NCBI GenBank assembly: GCA_030447665.1
Contig: JAUJOJ010000003.1
Location: 65,335 to 125,135 of the forward strand
Direction of reading: 5' to 3'
DNA length: 59,801 bases
Source of the DNA: Allosphingosinicella sp.
GTDB taxonomy: Bacteria > Pseudomonadota > Alphaproteobacteria > Sphingomonadales > Sphingomonadaceae
This document shows, piece after piece, positions 28,422 to 36,855 of the stretch (the stretch's first letter is position 1; every line of letters starts with the position of its first letter). The position numbers and the translations under genes were made by a program. The notes beneath the pieces were generated by a model. That model worked only from the letters and a program-made list of their open reading frames with translations, searched no databases and was not told the DNA's origin.

Positions 28422-29420
28422 ATGAAGGTGTTGCTGTCTAGGGCTCCGGGCGGACCGGAGACCCTGGAGCTCATAGAGTTGCCGGAACCCCTGCCCGGAC
28501 AGGGGCAGCTCCTCGTCCGGGTCAAAGCCTGCGCGATCAACTATCCCGACGTGCTCATCATCGAGGACAAGTACCAGTTCAAGCCGCCGCGGCCGTTCGC
28601 GCCGGGAGGCGAGATCGCCGGTATCGTCGAGGCGGTGGGCGAGGGCGTCGATGGGTGGGCGGAGGGCGACCGGCTGATCTCGATGGTCGGCCACGGCGGC
28701 CTCGCTGGAAAAGTGGCAGTCGATGCACGCATGGCGCTGCCGCTGCCCCCCGAGCGAAGCTTCGAGGAGGGGGCGGCGCTGATCCTCACTTATGCAACCT
28801 CGATCCACGCGTTGCTCGACCGGGGGAAATTGAAGGAGGGGCAGACTTTGCTGGTGCTCGGCGCCGCCGGAGGCGTGGGCATTGCCGCCGTCGAGCTCGG
28901 CAAGGCGTTCGGCGCGCGCGTGATCGCAGCCGTCTCCTCGACGGAAAAGGCCGAGGCTGCGCGCGCCGCGGGCGCGGACGACGTGCTCGTCTACCCGCGC
29001 GGGCCGTTCGACAAGGAGGAGGCCAGGGCGCTCGCGGCAGCGTTCAAGACTGCGGCCGGCCCGGGCGGAGCGGACTTGATCTACGATCCGGTCGGCGGCG
29101 ACTATGCCGAGCCTGCGCTCCGATCGATCGGCTGGGAGGGACGCTATCTGGTGGTCGGCTTCCCGGCCGGGATCCCGAAGCTGCCGCTGAACCTCGCTTT
29201 GCTGAAGAGCTGCGACATTTGCGGCGTCTTCTGGGGTGCCTTCGCGGCCCGCGATGCAAGCGCCAACGCCGCGCATATCCGGACGCTCTTCCGGCTATGG
29301 TCGGAGGGGAAGATCGCGCCGAAGGTCAGCCGCACCTGGCCGCTTGCCGAGGGCGGCGAGGCGATCGCCCACATGGCCGCCCGCAAGGCGATCGGCAAGC
29401 TCGTGGTGACGATGGAGTGA
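28422..29420 (+). CDS. NADPH:quinone oxidoreductase-like, zinc-independent MDR family
   Basis: The 332-residue protein is a medium-chain reductase without zinc ligands. VKACAINYPDVLIIEDKYQ and FAPGGEIAGIVEAVGEGV mark the catalytic domain, and VLGAAGGVGIAAVELGKAFG the NAD(P)-binding Rossmann motif. AGADDVLVYPRG and GVFWGAFAARD are in the second half. I choose ATG 28422 over the GTG two codons earlier. The family reduces quinones or enoyl compounds; specificity is unknown. It is likely in one transcript with scoAB. Confidence 0.88.
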   Translation: MKVLLSRAPGGPETLELIELPEPLPGQGQLLVRVKACAINYPDVLIIEDKYQFKPPRPFAPGGEIAGIVEAVGEGVDGWAEGDRLISMVGHGGLAGKVAVDARMALPLPPERSFEEGAALILTYATSIHALLDRGKLKEGQTLLVLGAAGGVGIAAVELGKAFGARVIAAVSSTEKAEAARAAGADDVLVYPRGPFDKEEARALAAAFKTAAGPGGADLIYDPVGGDYAEPALRSIGWEGRYLVVGFPAGIPKLPLNLALLKSCDICGVFWGAFAARDASANAAHIRTLFRLWSEGKIAPKVSRTWPLAEGGEAIAHMAARKAIGKLVVTME

Positions 29421-29491
29421 CCGCCCCCGCAGTGGAACGAAGCCGGGCTCGGTACATTCTTGGCCTTTGACCAGCCGCGCTGGAGATGTGC

Positions 29492-30283
29492 ATGCGTATC
29501 TGTCTATTCGCCCTGTCCTCGCTCGCTCTGCTCGCCGGATGTGCCGGCTATGCGATCGACTATACAAAGCCCAAGACCAGCATCCTTGAGCCCGAGCTGA
29601 CGCGCTACGGACTCGATGCGCGCCAGGCGCAGTGCGTTGGCGATCGGCTCGCGACCAGTCTCTCGGTCTGGCAGCTCCGGCAGCTTCAGCTGTCGGCTGC
29701 CTCGCTGACGAGGGGCTATTCCGACCCCAGCCGCCTGGTGGCCAGCGATCTCCTTTGGGTCGCGAAGAACGTCAAGGATCCGAAGGTCGGGATCGAAGCC
29801 TCCGGTGCGGCGCAAGCGTGCGGCCTTGGGGCTGCTGCAGCGGTCGCCGCCGCCGCCGTGCCTCCGGCCGCCGCCCTGCCTCCCGCGGCCGCCGCGCCGC
29901 AAGCACAAGCGGCGGAAGCCGCCTCGCCGGCCTTGCCACCCGCTGCGCCGGCGGCACGGCCGGCGGCTGCGACCTGGGTCAATCTCGGCGCAGCCGCGAC
30001 CGGCCAGTCGATCGCCGTCGACGCATCGAGCCTCAGTGAGGAAGGAAGCTACCGCAGCGGCTGGTTCCGGCTGACCAATCCGGAAGCGACGGCCCGCAGC
30101 GCCTCCGCTTATAAGCTTCAGGTCGATTGTGCCGCCAGGACCATCAACTCGATGGCGGTGCGGAAGTACGGCCCGAACGCGGCGATCACCGAGGAGCGGG
30201 ACTTCGGACCAGGCGGGGAGGGCGCGGCAGCGGTGGAATCCGGCACCGTGATGCAGATCGCCTATCTCGCTTTGTGCACTTGA
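29492..30283 (+). CDS. Lipoprotein with Ala/Pro-rich linker and surface-adhesin-like C-terminal domain
   Basis: The signal is MRICLFALSSLALLAGC (an ATG two codons earlier is also possible), giving about 263 residues. The N-terminal domain (EPELTRYGLDARQAQCVGDR, SVWQLRQLQLSAASLTRG) has the feel of a small helical periplasmic module. A long Ala/Pro linker covers about residues 110-165. The C-terminal part (TWVNLGAAATGQSIAVDASS, YRSGWFRLTNPEAT, KLQVDCAARTINSMAVRKYG) resembles the surface-adhesin protein E fold. Function unknown. Confidence 0.68.
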   Translation: MRICLFALSSLALLAGCAGYAIDYTKPKTSILEPELTRYGLDARQAQCVGDRLATSLSVWQLRQLQLSAASLTRGYSDPSRLVASDLLWVAKNVKDPKVGIEASGAAQACGLGAAAAVAAAAVPPAAALPPAAAAPQAQAAEAASPALPPAAPAARPAAATWVNLGAAATGQSIAVDASSLSEEGSYRSGWFRLTNPEATARSASAYKLQVDCAARTINSMAVRKYGPNAAITEERDFGPGGEGAAAVESGTVMQIAYLALCT

Positions 30284-30306
30284 GCTTCTTAACACTATGA
30301 AAAGGG

Positions 30307-30361
30307 CCTGATTCACGCCATCGGTGGAAGCGCATAGCGCTTCCACCTCAACCGATCAGGT
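30307..30361. repeat. Small palindrome related to element R1/R2
   Basis: CCTGAT...ATCAGG, CGGT...ACCG and GGTGGAAGCGC...GCGCTTCCACC nest around a two-base centre. The GGAAGCGC core and the CCTCAA-CGATC edge match part of the larger elements at 19362 and 39602, so this may be a short member of that family. It lies between two convergent genes. Confidence 0.6.
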
Positions 30362-30392
30362 CGTAGCGCCTTTCCAGTGAGGCCGGCCCCGA

Positions 30393-30695
30393 TTAGCGGC
30401 CGCGTACCTGCTCGGCTTGCTTCTCCAGGGCCTCGGCCTTCTGCTCGGCCGCTTCCCTTTGCTCCTCGGCCTTGTCCTCGAGAGCGTCCGCCTGAGCCTC
30501 CTTCGCATCCTCGATGCTGTCGACGGCCTGGTCCTGCTTCTCTCCCAGGCTCTCGGCGGGGCCGCTTTCGATGCTGTCCTCGCTGTTCATCGCGCCGGAT
30601 GCGACGTCCGCCTTCTCGCCGGCCTGTTCGCGAGGACCGTCGCAGGCGGTGAGGCCGACCAGCCCGAGGGCGAGGATGACGTGGATGAGCTTCAT
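30393..30695 (-). CDS. Small coiled-coil lipoprotein
   Basis: From ATG 30693-30695 the protein reads MKLIHVILALGLVGLTACDG, a lipoprotein signal with Cys at residue 18, and has 100 residues. The rest is acidic then a repetitive charged helix (QAVDSIEDAKEAQADALEDK, EQREAAEQKAEALEKQAEQV) that should form a coiled coil. It is similar in design, not in detail, to the lipoprotein at 18876. It may bridge membrane and cell wall; unproven. Confidence 0.6.
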   Translation of the reverse strand: MKLIHVILALGLVGLTACDGPREQAGEKADVASGAMNSEDSIESGPAESLGEKQDQAVDSIEDAKEAQADALEDKAEEQREAAEQKAEALEKQAEQVRGR

Positions 30696-30719
30696 GACGG
30701 ACCTCAAGACGTAGATCTG

Positions 30720-30785
30720 GAGCCTTTCTCATCCGACAAGAATCAGCAGGTCGCACCTGCTGATCCGCCTTGTCGGGAAAGGCTC
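30720..30785. repeat. 66-base nested inverted repeat
   Basis: Three sets of arms nest: GAGCCTTTC/GAAAGGCTC, CCGACAAG/CTTGTCGG and ATCAGCAGGT/ACCTGCTGAT around CGC. It could be a strong RNA hairpin or a mobile palindrome. It lies between the divergent lipoprotein and ATP synthase zeta genes; the remainder of the gap shows nothing else. Confidence 0.65.
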
Positions 30786-30904
30786 TGGCGCCGGATTGAA
30801 CAGAGTGGTCGCCGGGCTGGTTCCGCGACGGCTCCCGAACCCTTCATTGCGCCCGCGCACGTCCGGGCCTATCTGAAAACAGATCCATGAGCCAAGGGAG
30901 CCCC

Positions 30905-31231
30905 ATGACCACCTTCGACGACCGCGAACGCGCATTCGAGAACATGTATGCCCGCGATCAGGAGATGCAGTTCAGGATCGTTGCGCGGCGTAACCGGCTG
31001 CTCGGCGCATGGGCGGCGAACCTCATGGGGCTGACCGAAGTCGAGGCCGACTCCTACGCCAAGGACGTGGTCCGCGCGGATTTCGAGGAAGCGGGCGACG
31101 AGGACGTGATCCGCAAGCTCCTCGGCGATCTCACCTCGGCAGGCGTCGAGTGCAACGAAGCGCGAATTCGCGAGGCGCTCGAGCACAAGACGGTCGAGGC
31201 CCGGCGCCAGCTGATGGAATCGCAGGGCTGA
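30905..31231 (+). CDS. ATP synthase inhibitor subunit zeta (DUF1476)
   Basis: In alphaproteobacteria this small protein blocks the ATPase direction of F1 through its N-terminus. The sequence MTTFDDRERAFENMYARDQE is the family's inhibitory start; FRIVARRNRLLGAWAANLMG and EDVIRKLLGDLTSAGV follow in the helical bundle. It has 108 residues from ATG 30905, which has AAGGGAG upstream; an ATG six codons earlier is weaker. bolA follows after four bases. Confidence 0.93.
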   Translation: MTTFDDRERAFENMYARDQEMQFRIVARRNRLLGAWAANLMGLTEVEADSYAKDVVRADFEEAGDEDVIRKLLGDLTSAGVECNEARIREALEHKTVEARRQLMESQG

Positions 31232-31235
31232 TCCG

Positions 31236-31469
31236 ATGGCGATGGAATCGCACGAGATCGAGAGGCTGATCCGCGAGGGCATCCCCGATGCGCGCGTGGA
31301 GATCACCGACCTTGCCGGCGACGGCGACCATTATTCCGCGCGGGTGGTTTCCGAAAGCTTCAGGGGCCAGCCGCGCGTCAAGCAGCATCAGCGCGTTTAC
31401 GAGGCGCTGGGCGGGCGGATGGGCGGCGCGCTTCACGCGCTCCAGCTTACCACCGCGACTCCCGATTGA
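31236..31469 (+). CDS. bolA: BolA family protein
   Basis: The 77-residue protein is of the short BolA type that pairs with a CGFS glutaredoxin to hold an iron-sulfur cluster and affect iron regulation. [20 protein letters not shown] opens it, and [20 protein letters not shown] then [19 protein letters not shown] carry the conserved His residues for cluster binding. It lies directly before the glutaredoxin gene, the classical pair. Confidence 0.94.
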   Translation: MAMESHEIERLIREGIPDARVEITDLAGDGDHYSARVVSESFRGQPRVKQHQRVYEALGGRMGGALHALQLTTATPD

Positions 31470-31480
31470 GGACCAAAGAC

Positions 31481-31810
31481 ATGACCGACACCACCAGCCG
31501 CATCGGCGAGATCGTCAATTCGAACGACGTCGTCCTGTTCATGAAAGGCACGGCGCTTTTTCCGCAATGCGGTTTTTCCAGCCGCGCCGTGGCGATCCTC
31601 GACCATCTCGGCGTTCAGTTCGAAACCGTGGACGTGCTCCAGGATCCGGAGATCCGCCAGGGGATCAAGGCCTATTCGGATTGGCCCACGATCCCGCAGC
31701 TTTACGTCAAGGGCGAGTTCCTCGGCGGATCGGACATCATGATGGAGATGTTCGAGGCAGGCGAGCTCCAGCAGCTGCTCGACGAAAAGCAGGTCGCCAA
31801 GGCTGACTAA
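31481..31810 (+). CDS. grxD: Monothiol glutaredoxin (CGFS type)
   Basis: Grx4-type proteins carry and deliver iron-sulfur clusters. [20 protein letters not shown] contains the CGFS active site (Cys near residue 28), [20 protein letters not shown] the glutathione-binding TIPQ and later GGSD. I start at ATG 31481 ([12 protein letters not shown]), 11 bases after the BolA stop. With 109 residues it is the normal length. Together with BolA it forms an iron-sulfur module next to ATP synthase zeta. Confidence 0.95.
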   Translation: MTDTTSRIGEIVNSNDVVLFMKGTALFPQCGFSSRAVAILDHLGVQFETVDVLQDPEIRQGIKAYSDWPTIPQLYVKGEFLGGSDIMMEMFEAGELQQLLDEKQVAKAD

Positions 31811-31881
31811 GGCTTGGCGGATCGGACGCTGCATTCCGACAATGCCGATCGGCGAATGCCGCGCCATGCTGACGGGAGCGT

Positions 31882-32363
31882 TCACCCTGCCATAGAGGCA
31901 AGGGCGAACTCACTGCAGGGAAGCTGAAAAATTGAGGGGCGGAGGCGCGACCGGAAAGAGCGCCATCCGCCCCAACAGTGGAACAATGTGGACACCAGAT
32001 AAGATACACGTGGCGTGCCAAAGCGACGGAATGGCGGAAAAGCGCGGCTATCGATGGTAAATGGCCGATCGTCGATTGCCGCCTTTGTAAAGTCTGCCGA
32101 CAGCAATCGCGCCGCCTCGACCGCAGGCAGGTAAAAGATCCCGGTTTCAGACTGCCCAGCTTGAGGCATTCTCGGTTCAGCCACAGATTGAAGTCCGGAA
32201 CGTTCATTTGCCGTTCAGCCAGTCGATTACATTTGTAATCAAGAAGCTGCAGAGACAGCTCAGCGGTAGCCAGATGGATGGCCCACGCATTCCCAGGAAG
32301 CCATTGAGGCAGAAGGGGAATGTAAGGCGCGTCTCCAGAAGCAGCCAAGGGGTTTGAGCGCAT
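31882..32363 (-). pseudogene. Low-GC reading frame of unknown function, frameshifted
   Basis: Across one shift near 32150 the minus strand reads MRSNPLAASGDAPYIPLLPQ, NAWAIHLATAELSLQLLDYK, FNLWLNRECLKL then ETGIFYLPAVEAARLLSADF and PRVSYLVSTLFHCWGGWRSF to MAG-stop. The stretch has clearly lower GC (about 53 percent by eye) than its neighbours, and codon use differs, consistent with foreign origin. Its ATG overlaps, on the opposite strand, the start of the first BlaR-like copy. No family recognised; the alternative is that this is non-coding DNA. Confidence 0.35.
32225..32240 (+). promoter_or_regulatory. Candidate BlaI/MecI operator
   Basis: GATTACATTTGTAATC is a perfect inverted repeat (GATTACA-TT-TGTAATC) and matches the TACA...TGTA core of staphylococcal bla/mec operators. 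It is 122 bases upstream of the first BlaR-like frame, at a locus with a BlaI homolog. It also falls inside the doubtful minus-strand reading frame, so coincidence cannot be excluded. Confidence 0.35.
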
Positions 32364-33639
32364 GATAGCATGGGCCGTCGAGTCGCTGATCGCAGTCACG
32401 CTGCTGATGCTGCTCGTGCTCACCGTTCGCCGCCCGGTCGCGCGGCTCTTCGGGGCCGAATGGGCCTATGCCCTGTGGTTGCTTCCCTTGCTTCGACTGA
32501 TCTTGCCGCCGCTCCCCTTGCAGGCGGCGGGATCCTTTTCGTCATTCCCCCCGATGCCGCTTTCATCCCGGCGGCAGGGGAATCGGCCGCGACCACGCCG
32601 TCTCCGGACGGACCCGGGCAGTGGGTGCCCTTGCTCGCGCTGTGGGCCGGGGGCGCGGCCGCCTTCATCATCTGGCAGCTGGTGAGCTACCGCAACTTTC
32701 TGGCGGCGCTCGGAAGCGGCATGCGGCCGGCTGCTCTTCCCAGCTTCGGCGGCATTCCGGTGATCGAGAGCGAAGCTGCGGTGGGGCCGCTTGCCGTCGG
32801 CATCCTCGACCGGCGGATCGTGGTGCCGCCCTTGTTCGAATATCGCTACACGCCCGTCGAGCAGGAGCTGGCGCTCAGCCATGAGCTTGTCCACCATCGG
32901 CGCGGCGATCTCCTCTGGAACAGCGCAGGGCTGGTCGTGCTTGCGCTCAACTGGTTCAACCCGATCGCTTATTTCGCATTCCGCGCATTCCGTGCCGACC
33001 AGGAGCTGGCCTGCGACGCGGCGCATCGCGCGCCGCTCGCCCGACCGACTGGCACGATTATGCAAGCGCACTCATCAAATCCGCGAGCCGACCTGGCCAG
33101 ATTGCAGCGCGTGCCCACTCAATTCGGCCGATCAACTGAAACGGAGACTGAAGATGATGAAGACGCATCGTACGAGCAAGATCCGCAGCCTGAGTGGGGC
33201 CGCCACTCTGGCCGCTTTGCTGGTGACCGGCCTCGGCTTCAGCGCTCCCGGCTTCGCTCAGGAGCAGGAGCAGAAAGGACGAGGCCGCTCTCCAGAAAGA
33301 TCTCCAGGAAGTGATCATCAAACGCGTCGGCAAGGACGGCAAAGGCGTGGCGATCGACGGGAAGAGACTGGCCGAGCTGATGGCGAAGTGCCGGCCCGAA
33401 ACCAAGGAGAAAGTGACGTCGCCAGCGGCGAGGGCGAGGACAAGTTCCGGACGCGCGTCATCATCTGCGGCGGCGACAAGCACGCCAACAACGCCGCGAC
33501 GCGCGAGGCGCTGGCGAAGGCACTCGACAAGGCGCGCGGTCGCATCGGCGAGCATGAGGCGCTCTCGGAAAAAGGCCGTTCGCAGGCGATCGAAGCGCTG
33601 GAGCGAGAGATTGCGCGGCTTCGGTCGCAGGGTCGATAA
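32362..33639 (+). pseudogene. BlaR-like M56 metallopeptidase, copy 1, several frameshifts
   Basis: M56 proteins are membrane zinc proteases that sense a signal and relieve BlaI-type repression. Start MIAWAVESLIAVTLLMLLVL, then a shift near 32540; the middle frame carries GILDRRIVVP, LSHELVHHRRGDL (HExxH zinc site) and FRADQELACDAA. Another shift near 33023 follows. The tail (MMKTHRTSKIRSLSGAATLA, GFSAPGFAQEQEQK) is a second signal-like hydrophobic segment plus a periplasmic domain (VIIKRVGKDGKGVAIDGK, DKFRTRVIICGGDKHANNAA). This copy lacks its own blaI and has lost the segment after GQIAA that copies 2 and 3 keep. No penicillin-binding domain is present. Confidence 0.8.
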
Positions 33640-33700
33640 GGTTACGCGAGGGCGGGGCGCTCCGGCGCTCCCGCTTGTTTAATGCGAGAGGATGAGGACG

Positions 33701-34550
33701 ATGAGCGAACGGATTTCCGATGCCGAGCATGCGGTGATGGAAGTGCTCTGGGGAGCTGGCGCTCAGCCATGAGCTTGTCCACCATCGGCGCGGCGATCTC
33801 GTCTGGAACTGCGCCGGGCTGTTCGTCCTTGCGCTCAACTGGTTCAACCCGATCGCCTATTTCGCATTCCGCGCCTTCCGTGCCGACCAGGAGCTGGCCT
33901 GCGATGCGGCGATCGCGCGCCGCTCGCCCGACCGACGGCACGATTATGCGAGCGCACTCGTCAAATCCGCGAGCCGACCTGGCCAGATCGCAGCCTGCCC
34001 GCTGGGAGCGCGTCAAAGCAGTAGTTTGACGGGTTCCCTCAGTTCGGCCGACCAATTGAAACGGAGACTGAAGATGATGAAGACGCATCGTACGAGCAAG
34101 ATCCGCAGCCTCAGCGGGGCCGCCACTCTGGCCGCTCTGCTGGTGACCGGCCTCGGCTTCAGCGCACCCGGCTTCGCTCAGGAGCAGGAGCAGAAAGGTG
34201 AGGAGAGCGCCATCCACGACGTGATCATCAAACGCGTCGGCAAGGACGGCAAAGGCGTGGCTGTCGACGGAAAGAGTCTCGCCGAGCTGATGGCGAAGTG
34301 CCAGCCCGGAACCGAGGGGGAAAGCGACGTCGCCAGCGGCGAGGGCGGGGACAAGTTCCGGACGCGTGTCATCATCTGCGGCGGCGACAAGGACGCCAAC
34401 AACGCCGCGACGCGGGAGGCGCTGGCGAAGGCACTCGACAAGGCGCGCGGTCGCATCGGCGAGCATGAGGCGCTCTCGGAAAAAGGCCGTTCGCAAGCGA
34501 TCGAAGCGCTTGAGCGGGAGATAGCGCGGCTTCGGTCGCAGGGTCGATAA
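33701..34550 (+). pseudogene. Chimeric copy 2: BlaI first 17 codons joined to the 3' half of a BlaR-like gene
   Basis: ATG 33701 gives MSERISDAEHAVMEVLW, identical to the start of the intact BlaI at 34613, then the DNA jumps at about 33752 into GAGCTGGCGCTCAGCCATGA, the BlaR segment ELALSHELVHHRRGDL. From there the BlaR half is open to 34550, through FNPIAYFAFRAFRADQELA, SADQLKRRLKMMKTHRTSK and the periplasmic tail. The joined frames differ by one base next to a GGGG run. If one G is spurious, an in-frame hybrid of about 283 residues would result. It is a deletion product between tandem copies. Confidence 0.82.
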
Positions 34551-34612
34551 GGTTACGCGAGGGCGGGGGCGCTCCGGCGCTCCCGCTTGGCGATGCGGGA
34601 AGGATGAGGATG

Positions 34613-34981
34613 ATGAGCGAACGGATTTCAGATGCCGAGCATGCGGTGATGGAAGTGCTCTGGGACGAAGCTCCGCTTGCCGCGTCCGAGGTGGCCGAAC
34701 GAGTCCGGCCGGAGCGCGGCTGGAGCGTTCGTACGGTCAAGACCCTGCTCTCGCGCCTGCTCGCCAAGGGAGCGCTCGTGCACGAAGAGGAGGGACGCCG
34801 CTACCTCTACCGGCCAACGCTCTCCCGCGACGATTTCGTCGCCCGCGAATCGACCAAGCTGCTCGACCGCATGTTCGGGGGGCGGGTCACGCCGCTCGTC
34901 GCGCACCTCGCCGAGCGCGACCAGCTCAGCGCGAAAGACATCGAAGAGATCGAGGCCCTCTTAAAGGCGCTCAAGTCATGA
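34613..34981 (+). CDS. blaI: BlaI/MecI/CopY family repressor
   Basis: The 122-residue winged-helix repressor binds operators as a dimer and is cleaved or released when its partner protease is triggered. MSERISDAEHAVMEVLWDEA is the family N-terminus; GWSVRTVKTLLSRLLAKGAL the recognition helix and YLYRPTLSRDDFVARESTKL the dimer region with the usual cleavage area. I start at ATG 34613; ATG 34604 and 34610 are alternatives. Its stop overlaps blaR by four bases (ATGA). This is the only intact BlaI in the locus. Confidence 0.92.
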   Translation: MSERISDAEHAVMEVLWDEAPLAASEVAERVRPERGWSVRTVKTLLSRLLAKGALVHEEEGRRYLYRPTLSRDDFVARESTKLLDRMFGGRVTPLVAHLAERDQLSAKDIEEIEALLKALKS

Positions 34982-36788
34982 TCGCCTGGGCGCTCGAACT
35001 CGTCCTCAGCGCCAGCCTGCTGATGCTGCTGGTGCTTGCCGTCCGCAAGCCGGTCGCTTCGCTGTTCGGCGCCGAATGGGCTTATGCCTTGTGGCTGCTG
35101 CCGGTGCTCGTGCCGCTGCTTCCGCCGCTGCCGTCGCTCACGCCCGCCCCGGTCTTCACCGTGCTGCTCCCGCCCGTCGGCGGCGGCGCTGCGCCTGCCG
35201 AGGCCCTCACCGGCTCGGGCGAATGGCTCCTGCTGCTGCTCGCCCTCTGGGGCGGCGGGGCCGCCTTCTTCGCGATCTGGCAGCAGTCCACCTACAGCGC
35301 CTTCATGCTGCATCTTGGGCAGCAGGGCCGGAGCGCGGTTCCGCCCAGCTATGGCGGGATCAAGGTGGTGGAGAGCGATGCCGTCGAGGGGCCGGTGGCG
35401 CTCGGCATCCTGAATCGCCGTATCGTCGTGCCGGTGGATTTCGCCACCCGCTACAGCGCCGCCGAGCAGCGGCTCGCGCTCGAGCATGAGCTGATCCACC
35501 ACCGCCGGCTCGACCTCGCTTGGAATTGGGTCGCGCTCGGCATGCTCACCCTGAACTGGTTCAACCCGATCGCGCATATCGCCTTCCGCGCCTTTCGGGC
35601 GGACCAGGAGCTTGCCTGCGACGCAGCCGTCACGCGCCGCTCTCCCACCGAGCGCCACGATTATGCCCTCGCGCTGGTGAAATCCGCGAGCCAGCCTGGC
35701 CTCATTGCAGCCTGCTCGCTGGGTGCCCATCAAAGTAGTACTTTGATGGGGTCCCGCAATCATGCCGATTTCCTGAAACGGAGATTGAAGATGATGAAGC
35801 AGCACCGCGCCAGCTGGGCGCGCACATTGGGCGGGGTCGCGTCCGTCGCCATCCTCGGCGTCGGCGGGCTGGCGCTGGCGACGCCGGTCCTGGCGCAGGA
35901 GGAGCGGGGCGAGAGCGGCCAGATCGTGGTCGATCGCGGCGGCCAGGATCCGGTCATCAGCAAGGCCGACGTCGCCCGGCTGCGGGAGAAATGCGGGCGC
36001 GACGAGGAGAGCGGGCGCGGCTCGGTCGTCTGCAGCGACGAGGAAGCCCGCGATCCCGAGGTTCGCGCAATCATGGACCGGACGATGAAGCGCGTCGAAC
36101 GACGCGTGGAAAAGGTGACCCGTAAGGCGATCGACGCGGCCAAGATCCGGGCGCAGGCCGAAAAAGCGAGGGCCGAGGTCGCAGGAATGGATCACGAAGG
36201 CCATGCCGAGATCGCCCAGCGGGCGGTTGAGCATGCACGCGACCAGATGGTGCGGTCCGACGCCGCCGGGCACCGGGAGCATATGCGTCAGTCCCTCGAC
36301 CGGGCGCGCGAGCAGCTTGCCCGTCTCGACAGCGGCAAGCATGAGGCGCAGATCCGCCGCGCTCTGGAGATCGCGCATCGGCAGGTGGCGAGCATCGATG
36401 TGGCGGCGATCACGCGCGATGCGCTCCGCTCGGCCGAGGCCGGCCTGCGCGTTGCGCGGGTGAGGCTCTCGCCCGAGAAATGGCGGAGGTGCGGCGGGAG
36501 ATTGCGGAGGCCCGGCGCGAGGCTGACGAGGAGCGCCGCCGAGAGCATTGCGCGAAGCCGAGGCTCGCCGCGAAGCGACGCGGAGCGCCGGGAGGCCCGG
36601 CGGGAAGCAGCCGAGGCGCGTCGGGAGGCGAAGCGCGACGAAGCTGCCCAAGCGCGGCGGGAGATGGCGCGGGAGATGCGCGAGCTGGATCGGGAACTCG
36701 AACGGGAACTTGGCCGCAGACCGCCAGCGCCGCCCGTGCCGCCCAGCCACGCCGCGTTCCGCCGCCTCCGCCTCCGCCCGCGCGGTGA
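34978..36788 (+). pseudogene. BlaR-like M56 metallopeptidase, copy 3, frameshifted in the charged tail
   Basis: Partner of BlaI. The membrane part starts MIAWALELVLSASLLMLLVL; GILNRRIVVPVDF, then HELIH at residues 170-174 (zinc site) and FRADQELACDAAVTRRS follow. After FLKRRLKMMKQHRASW a second hydrophobic segment (VASVAILGVGGLALATPVLA) leads to a periplasmic region and a long Arg/Glu/Ala helix (AIDAAKIRAQAEKARAEVAG, REARREAAEARREAKRDEAA). Shifts near 36478, 36550-36590 and 36750 break this repetitive part; the natural end appears to be VPPPPPPPAR-stop at 36788. The sensor ligand is unknown, as no transpeptidase domain is seen. Confidence 0.85.
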
Positions 36789-36855
36789 TCGTCCGAACGG
36801 CACGGCTTCGGCCGCGTCGCTTGGTTTTCAGGCCATGCGATGCCACATGCACCGC

